Assembly (NCBI GenBank): GCA_000727475.1
Contig: KL647308.1
Coordinates: 1,891,091-1,955,090 of the forward strand
Origin: Sarcocystis neurona
Taxonomy: Eukaryota; Apicomplexa; Conoidasida; Eucoccidiorida; Sarcocystidae
Reading direction: 5' to 3'
Length of the DNA stretch: 64,000 nt
In this document: positions 47,207-58,715 of the stretch, one piece after another
Numbering within the stretch: the stretch's first letter is position 1
Layout of the letters: each line of letters begins with the position of its first letter
Notes under the pieces: model-generated
What the model was told of the DNA's origin: nothing
Seen by the model: the letters and a program-made list of their open reading frames with translations, nothing else
Databases searched by the model: none
Position numbers and translations under genes: made by a program

Positions 47207-50200
47207 ATGGAGTCTGTCGCCAGTGGGCTGCTTGCCTTTCTGCTTTTCGCACCCTTTCGAGGTGCTGCAGCAGCGCATCACGAGCCAGTTCCGGTTGTTC
47301 CCGGAAATGACGATGTTGTCGCCGCTTTTGAAGAATGCCCCGGCAACTACTTTATCGCCAGCGGAATGTGCAGAAAGGAAATCAGCAGGAAACCGCTGCA
47401 AGTCTGCCCGCCCCGCTCGACGTTCAAGGCAAGTCAACCGATGATCTAAGAATTGTGGACACCTGCCGCAAAGCTTGAAAGCGCGGTTACGGAGTACACT
47501 ACGATGAGCTCTCCGTGACACACACAGCTCAGGAGTGCCCCTACGTACCGGAAAGTGCAGTGCTCTTAACTTCCAGTGGACCCACGTGCGACTCGCGCGC
47601 AGAAAAACGGATGGTTTCAGGGTAATACTACAGAATACTATAGAGGAAATAGATCTGTTGTGGCGCGTGCGTTACACTGCAAGGCATTAAGTCTGTTTGT
47701 CCGTCGGCGTCCTGCTTTTTCTTCCACAGCCTTAGCGTTTCGTACTGAAGAACACACGTAGCGTTCTAACAAACTGAGGGCAACAAAGCTCCGCAGGAGC
47801 AGGACCCTAGTGATGATTCGCAAGCAACTGCTCAAAGCTGGGATCCATATCCTTATATTTACAAAAATAAGGCGGCAGGGCGCCGATCCCGTTCACTTGA
47901 ATCACTGTCTCTCCAAACTGTTCGCAACGTAGCGTCAGGCTGCTGATAGTTCATACTCTTGTATCATGTATCCTGAAACCTTCCATCCGAAAATTTGCAT
48001 AGTTTCAGAATGCATGAGACTAGTACACAGGAACTGCCACGTCTCGAGCCCTCTATACAGCGACCGCAAACAACGAAACAAACATCTAAATTCAGTGTAC
48101 GACAGCGTAGTAACTGGTGGCAATTAACGCGCGCTACTTACTATGAGAGGGCCAGCACGTTCACCGCGAAGACAAGCCCATTGCCGCGGTGAACAACGGC
48201 CACAGCACGACTTACTTCACGTGGGTAGGCTCACCTTAAACTTGAGCCTCCCTCATAAAACTCTGCGGTGATGTTACTTGTGACCCATGTCTGAGCGGCT
48301 GCAGGAATTTTAGCAGTGACAGTAGTCTACAGGTACACAGTTACAAAGCTTTACGCTACAAATCGCATGGCTTTCGGCAGCGCAACAGCTCCCTCATTGA
48401 TTGGGCCGTCTCCCACTACACAGTCGCGCCCTATGGATGGCGTCGTCGAATTTGTTTCCTGCTAAAAACAGTTGTATAGTCGATTTACATTGAACTGCTT
48501 TTCTGTTCCAGAGGTAGGGGCCTTACCGGATGGGTCGCAGGGCTTGGTGTAGCCGAAGCCCTTCCTCTACATAAGGAGTCGTACACCAGTGAGTCAATGC
48601 CCCGTGTTATTGGTATTGTCCTATTCCCTTGTCGTTAAAATTCGCTTTGTGATACAGACACTGAATCCTTCAGTTATTAAGATTCACTGTCTGTCAGACA
48701 GACACTGAATCCTTCAGTTATTCTCGTCAATTCACTTACGAGGCGTACCACTGGACGCGTGAAGTTCAGTCCAATATTTTTCGCTACACCATGCAATTGT
48801 TCAACTGCCACAGTGGGCTTCTACGGAAGTACGCCGCTCAAAAACTACCTTTGCTTGCCTGCTTGTTCATGCTGTGTTTGCCTTAACACTCGTGACGCAG
48901 CAGGGTCACGATTCCGCTTCCGCTTTTTTCCGTGTTCAGCGGCTCTACCGTTCTTCACCTCCGACCACGTTTTGTCTACTACGCCCCCACTTTGTTCCCT
49001 GCGGTCATGTTAGTCTTTCCTCTTCAGAAGTATTTAGTTTTGTCTTCCGGTCTTCCTCTGCTCTCCTTTCTCACATTAGTGTCCTCTGTTTCCTCTCCTC
49101 GTCTCTTTCGGCAGGATGGCGTGTGCGTGTCGGAGCATGAAGTGAAGGGCATCTTTGTTTGCGGTGAGGAAGAGAAAGTGGTGGGTGACAGGTGCGAGGG
49201 GGAAGAATCGATCAAAGGTTTGGCCACATGTCCGAAGGATTTCACATTTACAGGAAGTGCCTGCATCCGTTCTCAGGAGAGTCGGGCGCAGCCAGTTTGC
49301 GAAAGCGGCTACAAATATCGCGAGAGTACAGGTGTCTGCGTGCGTGACATAAAGGAGAAAGCCCAGCACGTGTGTCCTCCAGAAGCGAAGCAGCTGGGGG
49401 ACAAATGTTTTGTGGCAGAAGTTAGTCAACCGCGGGTCGGCTGCGGAAAGGGATACAAAATTGAAAATGGAATGTGTTTTAAAGTGGATACAGTGCGTGT
49501 GGAGCACAAGTGTCCGCACGGATACAAAATGGAAAGCGGCGTCTGTAAAAATGCAGTGAAATTGCAGCCTAATGCCGTGTGCCCCCCGGGATTCGACTTC
49601 AACGGCAAAGACTGCGTGACAACGAATTTAGCCGAACCTACGTTCAAGTGTGACGCGGGCTACAGTTTGGTGCGAGAAGCCGACGAAGACTGGGAAGGAC
49701 CATATGATCCCAGTGACGAAGAAGCTTCCGTAGTAGTTCCCAATGAGAAGAAGAATCGCCTGTACAAGAAGAGACCCAGTACAAAGGAAACCATTGATCG
49801 AGACGTGCTCATGCCCAAAGATTCTACAGAGAAAGCCAGTCCCAAAGGGAAAGAGAGTGCAAACAGCCACCGCGAAGAAGTACGGCTTCTTCCAAGCATA
49901 ACCGAGGAGATGGAGTCCATTCCTCCCAAGTCGCGTTTTCAGTCTGTGGAGAAGAAAAAGAATGTCTACAGTGGCGGTGATGTACACTGTGTGAAGCGCT
50001 TGGAGAAAGCTCCTAAATTAGAGTGTCCGCAGAAGTACGAGTTAAAGAATCAAGTATGTGTAAAGCAGGATTTCGCGAAACCCCGCAGCGAGTGTCCCTC
50101 AGGAAGTACGGAGTACGGGCGTTTTTGTGAAGCTGTTCATATCGCAGATGCGACTCTTGTGTGCCCCTCCGATTACTCTGTGTATAATGGGCAATGTGTA

Positions 50201-50716
50201 AAGAAATCTGTCGGCCGCGTGCATCAGGAGTGTGAACCGGGTTTCAAACTACGTGATGGGGGCACATGTGTCAAAGACTCGATTCAGAAAGCCACCCTGC
50301 GTTGCCCTGAGGGTCTCGAACTCTACAAAGACGACATCTGCATGTCACAGGATACAGTTAGACCCGAATTAATCTGCGAATCAGGAGAACTAACGCCTCA
50401 TGGCACCTGTGTGCGCGTATTTGTAGCTGACACAATATTCACCTGCCCTCGAGGCTTCCGTACGAACAAGCACGGCGAATGTGTTCGGAAGGTCCACCAT
50501 GCTGCCGCCGTCACGTGCCCGGGGGACGCAAAATTGAGAGGCGGCAGCTGTATTGTCCTAGAAGAACAGCCGCCCGCCGAGAGCTGTGACGAGGGATACG
50601 TACACGACGGTCAGGGCAGCTGTGTTAAGTATGACGTGCGCCCCCCCAAACGCTCCTGCCCGGGAAAATACAAACTATTTAATACCCTTTGTGTACGCAG
50701 AGCACTCAGGCTGTAA
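47207..50716 (+). CDS. Oocyst wall protein, Cys-module (COWP/OWP) family
   Basis: A secreted structural protein of the coccidian oocyst wall. The first exon (from 47207) encodes a signal peptide (hydrophobic GLLAFLLFAPF), then Cys modules (EECPGNYFIASGMC, QVCPPRSTF). A second piece (47533-47621, ECPYVPESAV) precedes a GTAATA donor. The main exon starts after CGGCAG at 49115 and runs 533 codons with about 18 modules of the form C-P-x-G-(5-9)-C-(11)-C. A charged insertion of about 100 residues (roughly 49665-49985) interrupts the eighth module. No His-rich type II modules are seen. The first junction has no GT donor: either a GC-AG intron (AAG|GCAAGT) is used or the region is frameshifted with a TGA at 47476. 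The phase from 47621 to 49115 does not match, so at least one exon is missing from this model. Confidence 0.8.
48654..48722. repeat. 25-bp direct repeat flanking an inverted copy
   Basis: The 25-mer starting ACAGACACTGAATCCTTCAG occurs at 48654-48678 and 48698-48722. Between them GATTCACTGTCTGTC is the reverse complement of the repeat's first part with one mismatch, so 48681-48711 could form a hairpin. It lies in the predicted oocyst wall gene intron. Confidence 0.9.
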
Positions 50717-51147
50717 GCGAAAGCACTGACAGCGCCCTGCGATCAGATGGAGCCGCGTTGAAATCGACGTGCTACGACGTGCATTGTGCCCGCATATTGC
50801 ACAATAACTTCATATAGTATGGTGACGTTTCCTAATGCTGGGAATGGCAGGGTGGGATTCACGGTTTCCAAATTTCATTTTACGGACGCGAGCAGCCGAA
50901 GGTGCTGGCGTTTTTCTGAGGGACGGGGGATGACGACGAGTACACGAGGAGGCTCAGGGAAGGAAAGGCGGCGACAATTAGGCAGAACGACAGAGGTATA
51001 TTTTTATGCAATTTCCGTGGAAGAGTTCACACCGCACGTGTGACTGAATAGCGGCGACAAGCGTATGCGAAATTTTGTATACAGGTAGGTGACTTTCTCT
51101 AATATGTCTATGGACTCATTCATACGTTGTGAGTAAATGGTGGTTTT

Positions 51148-51270
51148 ATTGAATGGGTAGGGGACAATTAAGAAAAGTTTTGTTTAATTTTGCAGATGCA
51201 GACATTCGGGTATTGAATGGAAAGGGGACAATTGAGACAAATTTATGTAGTTGTGCAGACGCAGACATTC
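51148..51270. repeat. Diverged 60-bp tandem duplication
   Basis: Copy one (51148-51207) and copy two (51212-51270) both run from ATTGAATGG through GGGGACAATT to GCAGA(T/C)GCAGACATTC, with scattered substitutions between. Confidence 0.85.
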
Positions 51271-51819
51271 TTACAGCGGTCTACGATGACACTCCTCTCT
51301 CGTACGACTGTGTCAACTCGTTTTTGTTCTCAGTTTGTTTTGACACCAGGGAGAACATGAGTGCATTGGAAAGGAGGGAGAAACACGGGGCTCAGTGGAA
51401 AGAGAGAATAGAACAACAGGAAACGTGGGGAACCACTGTGTGTTGTACTGTGGTCTGCAGCTGAGTTGGTGTGCTGTTTAGAAGAGTTTGTCGCCTTGTG
51501 TATATATATCTTCGATTCTTTGTACCACCTTTCTCGTCTTCTGCTCCGTGCGTGTACTACGTGGGCAGAACTGCTGCGCCGTTTCACGGCGCTTGTCCAG
51601 AACAGACACATTCAAGTCGTTACCCATTACGTAATGCATCGGCTCACGCAGTACGTCACACCGCTTCGGCTTGAAAAGCGGTTGAGACACGTATTTTGTG
51701 TGGTCGATTCACCCCTGAAGGTACGCCAAGGGTGTACACAGCACTTTCTGTAAATAGACGTAGACACACTCATGCCATTACGTGGCGTATAAAGCGTTTT
51801 GGTTACCCTGAGGAGACCG

Positions 51820-52150
51820 TAATTTATGTGCGACTGCAAGCTCATGGACAGTTATACGTAGCAGGAGCTGAGGAGGCCTGCACTACGCGTGGACTCATTG
51901 GCGAATTAGCATTTACGGACCACAAACCAGCGATGACGTTGTTCACCGTAGCAACACTCGATGACGGGTTCCTACGGTGGAGTGACCTGCATTCTCCCGG
52001 ATGTACTGTTTCTCCTTGTCTGTATGGCGTACACAGTGTAATACGACTGGCAGCACTTCAGCAGCTGTACACAGCGGTAGCTGAAGAGGCCTACATCACG
52101 CGTCGCCTTCCTGACGGAAAGCGCACTTGGGACTACAAATCAGTAACCCA
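51820..52150 (+). repeat. Imperfect duplication, about 220-bp spacing, in an open frame
   Basis: Within a 152-codon frame (51696-52154) two segments of about 30 residues align: GQLYVAGAEEACTTRG and QQLYTAVAEEAYITRR. The DNA copies share GTAGC(A/T)G(A)GCTGA(G/A)GAGGCCT and are well diverged. Whether the frame is a gene is unknown. Confidence 0.5.
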
Positions 52151-52461
52151 CTAGCAACTCGGTGAACGGGCCTGCATCGTTGTTGTAACGTGCAAGCTCC
52201 AAGATGAACTGCTTCTAAGAGTATCCTCTATGCACGTACTATCGTTCGCACAGATAGGTGACGACGTACAATTATGTTGCAAAGTGTTTGTTATCGGAGT
52301 GGATTGCGAGGAGGAACTGTTGTACTACGTAGTGCCTATGTCCGTCGATCGTTGAAGGGCTGAAGACGTCAAATTGCGTGTTCCCCGAGAAGAAGCATCT
52401 GAATGCGGGCTTAAAAGACGCAGGAGGCAAACATGGAACGCGGATAAGAAGGCGTGTTAAA

Positions 52462-52533
52462 GGGCTGTTCCGGGAATTGAACCCGGGACCTCTCGCACCC
52501 GAAGCGAGAATCATACCACTAGACTAAACAGCC
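52462..52533 (-). tRNA. tRNA-Pro (anticodon CGG)
   Basis: A 72-nt cloverleaf on the minus strand: acceptor stem GGCTGTT/AACAGCC with discriminator C, anticodon stem CTCGC/GCGAG around loop TTCGGGT (anticodon CGG), and T arm CCGGG-TTCAATT-CCCGG containing the B box. No intron and no encoded CCA. It decodes the proline codon CCG. Confidence 0.95.
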
Positions 52534-54173
52534 TGTGAACGGTGGCTACTGAGAAGCCGGGTAGGTGAACGAACAGACTAAAAAGAGAAGTTTACTGACC
52601 CCCACGTGTTTACGTGAGCAGAAGTCCCAAAATCCTTTGTTTTCCGCCGAAATGTGTACCTATCCATCTTGTACGCCGAGTGAACAGCTCACAAACGCTG
52701 GAGGAGCACCTTTTAGAAGATGCTTACATCTCAGCTGAGCAGTGAGTGTCTTCACACGTCCAGTCAGCACACGGTACTCTTGCAATAACTGGACTGTACG
52801 GGGGTAGCCACAGCTACCAAACGCACAGCTTCTTATCACGGTACCCGCCTGTCGCACCTCTCCACGCGAGCAGGGATCTCAATTTCGGGTAGAGAGAGTT
52901 ACACGGCAGTCGAACGTATTCCCTTGGACATTGCCTTCAGGCGTACGAGCTCAAATGGCGCGCCTCTACGGTGGTCGCGCGAAGCACAAACCAAACAGAA
53001 CATACCACCTTCGGTATTGAGCCTCTCTGCCTTCTGCAATATGCTTCAGACTCTTATAAGTTTCGCCGGGTGCACTTGAAGTGCAACATCCGTACCTCTG
53101 CAAACTGCTCCGTGCCACAAGAGAATGATTCTCCATCTCGGTACACCACGGGCGTTCAACAGAAGTGCGAAGTGCCACAAACTTTGTTTGGGTGGGTGTG
53201 CCTCACCTGTAAGTTATATTCATGGTCATCCACAGACTGTGATTTCTTTTACATAGCGTAACCCTCTTCCGGTATGTAGCTATCATGCGGCTTCTGGCGA
53301 GTGCACGTAACCAGTCGATACCTACCTGTCTTCACGCTGCATAACAGATGTGCGACACAGGCTTGTTGTAGCGTTTTTTGCAGCGTAGTACGCAGATTAG
53401 GACTAGTAGCGCATAGGATTTTTCTCGAATAACCGTGCTTTATCCTTCAGCAACTACCAAGTTCGCCAAGTCAGACACAGCCTAGTGTTTCTACCCGCAA
53501 ATGTATCTGCCACATACAACGTGTAAATGCACGAAGCTCCAAGTCTGCAGCAGTCCGTATTGAGTTTCTGCAGCCCCAATGCTGTACTCGACGTTGCCGG
53601 GTCGTACTGTTGGACACGGGAGAACAGATTTAAACAAACGAATACACGGGCTGGAGATATCGTTGCAGCAGTGTATCGTCACGTGTAAGTGAGGGCCCCA
53701 CAATCTGGTTGCTCTCCTGCTGAGAAGGGACGCAGCCACACACCTGCAGCGGCGGTTTATGAGTGTTCTACGTGATCCAAGCGAGGGAATAGTAACTACC
53801 CGTACAGATGCGTATCTACGCCCGCACGTGCGCATATGTGCTGTTACACAACGTATATGTATCCTTGTACACACAACGTCACGAAAGGGGCTTCCGCAGA
53901 AGCCATGATACCGCAGCGATATGGACACGCTACGCAGATGGAATTAATTGAATGGAATGCAAGCACGTGACTTGATTGCTATAGGTAAAGGATGGCGGTC
54001 CCAGGACCGGCTAGCGGATTCAATATAGCGCCCAAACGGCATAATTAAAAGCAGCACCGGTACGCAGAGGGAGCGGACGTAGAATGCAAACGGAATGTGG
54101 GAGAGAATTTTGTGGACGCCGTAGATGAGGAACGTGGAGAGCCACGAAGTTTGACGACATGAAGCGCCAATTA
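52534..54173. other. Region between the two tRNA genes
   Basis: Apart from the exon-like stretch at 52941-53208 I see no supported feature. The minus-strand frame at 53491-53928 has no recognisable content. Confidence 0.4.
52941..53208 (+). CDS. Cys-containing exon of an unrecognised gene
   Basis: A good acceptor (ACATTGCCTTCAG) at 52940 and a good donor (ACCT|GTAAGT) at 53208/53209 bracket an 89-codon open frame with five Cys residues (PLCLLQYASDSYKFRR, LKCNIRTSANCSVPQ, QQKCEVPQTLFGWVCL). The spacing suggests a secreted or surface domain, but no family is recognised. The partner exons were not found. Confidence 0.4.
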
Positions 54174-54245
54174 GGGCTGTTCCGGGAATTGAACCCGGGA
54201 CCTCTCGCACCCAAAGCGAGAATCATACCACTAGACTAAACAGCC
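54174..54245 (-). tRNA. tRNA-Pro (anticodon TGG)
   Basis: Identical over 71 of 72 positions to the tRNA at 52462-52533. The single difference is in the anticodon loop, TTTGGGT, giving anticodon TGG (UGG), which reads CCA and by wobble other proline codons. Same strand, 1.6 kb away. Confidence 0.95.
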
Positions 54246-54497
54246 TGCAATGTCGTCCACCGCTTACCGCATGCTCCTATCATTCCTGTGTCCTCATCAG
54301 ACGCATTACACCAGGGAGAAACAATTTCCAAAGTGCTGGTACACCGCATTAATAATATGAACCCCTTGTTTGTGGTGGAACAGTTCGGAACTTTATGTAT
54401 GATGCCCTAGGCTCATACCTGATGCCTGAAGAGCCTATGAATATCACAGGGAAGTTACAGCAGCGTCCCCTCTCTACTAACGTTCTCTTCATATCAG

Positions 54498-54711
54498 AGT
54501 TAACAGTGTCCTGTGGGCAGAAATCCGCGGTTTCGGACGTGTGGGCCGACCTTTACGTCGGCGATGCTGCTTTTGTTGCCTCTCTAGGCCCGCCTGGGTA
54601 GTCTGGAAACTTTTCCGTAACTCTGTCGCCTTCTCCAAATGACGCTGAGGTGGCGGTCGAGTTCCAACTCGGCAGCGTTCCTTTCATTGCCTTTTCACGC
54701 ATGCCTTGGTA
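54498..54711 (+). other. Possible tandemly duplicated exon-like units
   Basis: Two stretches in the same frame have a similar pattern and both end at a donor-like site in the same phase: WADLYVGDAAFVASLGPP ending at CCTGG|GTAGTC (54597) and VEFQLGSVPFIAFSRMP ending at CCTTG|GTAATC (54708). The first follows a good acceptor (CTTCATATCAG, 54497). Reading straight through meets a TAG at 54599. It could be part of a multi-exon gene or a decayed copy. Confidence 0.25.
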
Positions 54712-57700
54712 ATCCGAACGTCGTTCCCAAACCCTGTACACTGTTCTGCAAGTGCAGACGACGACGCTGGAACGCCAGATGAGAGACGCAAAATTTACTC
54801 AGTTTGCCACTGTCCCGTTCTGGCATCTAGTAAGGTGTACTTGACTGTTTACCATTCTGTGGGGCAATCGTTGAAGTACCGGAGAGATTGGGCTGCATGT
54901 ACGTTAAAAGGAGGATCCGGACTCATGCACAAGTGTGACACGGTGGCCCCGAAACAATAGAAGAGAGTGAAGAAAAACGAATCCAGAACGGTTGCAATGG
55001 TGACTCGCAGGCATCCCATACCTCCGAGGAAGTTGATCAGCCGTTGCTACACCCTCCACGACCTAGATAAACAAAGTGGGCAAGGCAAAGCCTCGAAGCT
55101 GACATGCAGGGCTCTATAAATGTTCTCTCTATTTTGCTCACAAGGATATGAAAAAATCCGTCCTCGCCCACCGTTGAGCCCCCCTACACGCTACACTGAT
55201 CAGTTGGTACACTGTGGGGTAGTCAGAGCGTAAAATTGTGTAGCGGTGCAGGTTCTGTACCCCACTCTACAGTAGGTAGAGATATCGAACTTTGAAGTCT
55301 TCCTCTCATATCTTCGGGGGTTGTCAGGTTGTGTTTTCGACCGCGAAACAAATGAACTCATAAACTACGACCGCTGGGTAGGAACAGCGTCAATTGTGCT
55401 GCGGATGCCATGTTACGAGTAAAGAGCACTCAAAACCGGGTTTCCGGCCGAGAAGGGTGAAGTTGGTGGGCAGTTGACGTTTCTTCTCAGTGTGGAAAAA
55501 GTGAGTGTAGATAAAAATTTGTTACAGCTTTTCCGGCCTGTTTTGTAGATTGCCTCTAGGAATTCGTAAGCAACGATGCAGAAGCAGAAGCTCTGCTTTG
55601 CACGTACACTGTTTTAGGCTACAGGCGGCACTGTTTTACACTGCAACCGCTGCATTCCTTGCCGTGCTCAAAGCTGCCCTCTGCTGCACTTCGAGTTCAG
55701 TACAACTTACATGTTTTAATACATGTGAATCTTGACCAAGTCGTGTAAATGCGCGTCGTCATGTCGTGACATGTCCACTGAAAATGACAGTGAAACCCGA
55801 CATTCCCTCCCGCGAACGGCTCCAGGTACGGAGTTAATGCCTTTTTCTAAAAGTGGAGAATGGACCGATTCTTTAGTAACGCCCTTTACACGCCATATAA
55901 GAAATACAATTTCCCCTGTGTGGTCCCTTTAGGAAGGTATTTTCTTACTGAGAGACCTATTGTGATTGGCATTCAAAAGTCAGGGGGATCACATGAACAA
56001 CAGTAATACTCGCGTATGCGTTACCTTTCCTGTTTGAGGAAACCTGCGGGCTCACGAATGTGCAGCGACCAAGTGTTCTTATGAATACTGCCGAGATACT
56101 TTGTTAAGTATGTGGCGTAGCACATCTGCGTGCATACTTATATATATATATATATATATATGCGTGTGTACTTTTACACCGAGGAACTACTTGCTGCTTC
56201 AGCGTAAGTCATTGCAGTAGGGAGATATATTCTTGAACGAACTAGATGGTTTATTAAAGTGGTAAGCGTGTAAGGTGCTGCGCTACATGTCCACCAGGAC
56301 AATGTCAGCAAGTATTAGCTCGTGCTGCAAAGTTTCTGCTGGCATTTTCAACAACGAGCACGCACTGTATCATGCCTGATATAGTGCACCGCATACGCGT
56401 ACTAGAAAGTTCATGTGGGAACTACCAGCAATATATATATATATACATTATACATATATATTTATATTACGGATATGGATTGAGAAGTACACCACCGTGT
56501 TGTCTATAAATGTACTTGGCAACGTCAATTCGTCCTATGGGTAAGGAACGCTTCTATGCGAAATGGCTTGTACATGGTTACCATTTTGATAGGTTACCGC
56601 TGTTGCGTATCAGCCTTTCACAGGACAGAGATAAACCGCGCTTTTGGCGCGTGCAGTGTGTCACGTTAGATGTGTAGTTGGTAGGGATTGTTTTAGCACG
56701 TTGTGACGCACTCGTTAATACGAGAGAACTTTTCAAGCGACGCAGATATCCACTACTGCATTCGTGTCGACATCAATGGCTGTTAGGGAGAGTTTTACAA
56801 GCTGTAGGCTCAACTACGCACTTCTACGGGGCTACGAGAGGTAATTCATCCAAAAGATGGATATGCTGTTGCGATAAACAAGAAGATATCCACAGTGCCG
56901 GCAGAGAGCAGTTTTTCCCAAAGGGCGAATTATATGCGGTGTGTACTGTACTGGTACACACACACACACACATACCCGCACGCAACACAGCCACTGAGGC
57001 CAAAGGAATTGTAACTGTCCGACGGATTCTGGGTAAACGTATTCACTAGAACTCCAACATACGGACAACGTTCAATCTTTAGGGTGTAACGTTAAAAAAA
57101 TAACACGGGGAAAAGCTGCTTTTCACGGGGTTACAGATGAAAGCCGTGGACATGAAAACGAGGGCGAGCGAATTACATACCAACGTTAAACAAACAACTT
57201 TGACGACCCTGACTTTTTATGAACAAGACTGCTACATTCACGCACAGTTCAGGTGACTAAAAGAAGATATCTGCATATCCTCAAGACATGCTACGAATCG
57301 TGGCAAATCACACATTATCGACAAAAAAGAGAAGGTACAAGCATGAGAATCACGGGAAATCTGTATGTCTACGTCTTCCGAGTTAGCTGCCCGTTCTATC
57401 CTGTCGCAAGCAGGAGTGTAACAGCAGCTTTGTTCGCAAGTGTCGAAGCCGCTTCTTCTGTTAACACGCGTGTCGTTGTTTTATTTCTCTTTCTTCTTAC
57501 GTACAGCCATCCACATACTACACATGAAGAGCTGTACGCAGTTCCTTTCCACACGCGCGCGTTAACATAGACCTCACTACCGATTCTCCTGTTTCTCTCT
57601 CGTTGTACGCACCTCTACGTGCAAGCACGGCCAGATATACTTCGTCCACACACAGACGCACAAATACGTATCTCTCTGTCTGTCTTTACATGTTGTTCTT

Positions 57701-58703
57701 TCTCTGTACACGTGTTGCTGGTGCTTTTGCTGCCTGTTCCGTATTCCTCTCTACACAGCTACGCACACAACCACACACAGAGGATGTCTTCGCACCTACT
57801 TTTTTTCAGTGGACGTTTTCACGGACCCGCGCCTAACAACTCCGTTATCTATCTGTCTTTTTCTTCTCTTTTTCTTTTCCTTCCGTCCGCACCTCCTGCA
57901 TCCAGCCGCATACATGGACAAGTCTTTCCATATTTCTCTCCATTTTTCTATGGAATTTTCGACGCACCCTGTGCGGGGCTCCTAGTCACTGAATTGCACA
58001 GAAAATGTATACACGTTAACAACAGTATAATTCTTCTTCTTCTTCCTCCTCGTTGGCATACGTGTGTCTACAAATCTGTGGACGCTCAACGACTACTTCC
58101 GCGTAGACAGCGACACACACACAGACACAAATCAGTCCACAGATCCGTGTCCAATAGCGCCCCAGGGAGCCGTGGAGACGTAGGTCTGCAGTTGTTCACG
58201 TCTGTAGGCGCATGCCTGCACATGCGGAAGCGGCGTGAGACCCCCTCGTTCAACAAGTTGCTGCTGCTGCTGCTCCTGCCTCGCCCTTCGGTACGGCAGC
58301 AAGAGATGCTTGTACAGAGCTCGCTTGTCGACTGTTGTTGCTGCTGCTCTTCCTGCTGCCAGTGTTCTTCATATCTTGCAGCAGCAGCAGCACGCGGTTC
58401 TGCAGTTCAAAGTCGCCGGAGAGCCGCGCAAGCGTGTGGGCCTACCGAAGGAAGACAGACGAGAGAGAGAGACAGACAGTGAAAAGTGGGGGCTTGCTGC
58501 CGTCTTCCTCCTCTCCACAAAAGAGCAGGTGAAGACAAAGACTTCCTCGCAGAAAATTCTGTCATACCCCCAGTCACAAAGTCACACTTGTATGTGTGCA
58601 TGCACGCGTGCGTCTTTTAGTCATCCCAGCTAAAACCCGTCCTGCATGCGCAGCGACAGCGCAGGAGCCCACTCCACGTCGGCATGCGACTGCGCGTCAT
58701 GGA

Positions 58704-58715
58704 GTGTACGTACAC
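58704..58715. repeat. Palindrome GTGTACGTACAC
   Basis: A 12-bp exact core of the recurring palindrome, outside any gene I can call. Confidence 0.85.

Larger units (their letters stand above)
50717..52461. other. Region without a recognised gene; two duplicated stretches
   Basis: Holds the 3' flank of the oocyst wall gene, a 60-bp tandem duplication (51148-51270) and a reading frame at 51696-52154 with two similar internal segments. No conserved domain, start context or splice pair lets me call a gene. Confidence 0.4.

Noticed and set aside
48500..48600. Minus-strand stretch KGFGYTKPCDPS with a GTAAGG-like donor
   Set aside because: Too short, with an upstream in-frame stop and no partner exons; probably chance.
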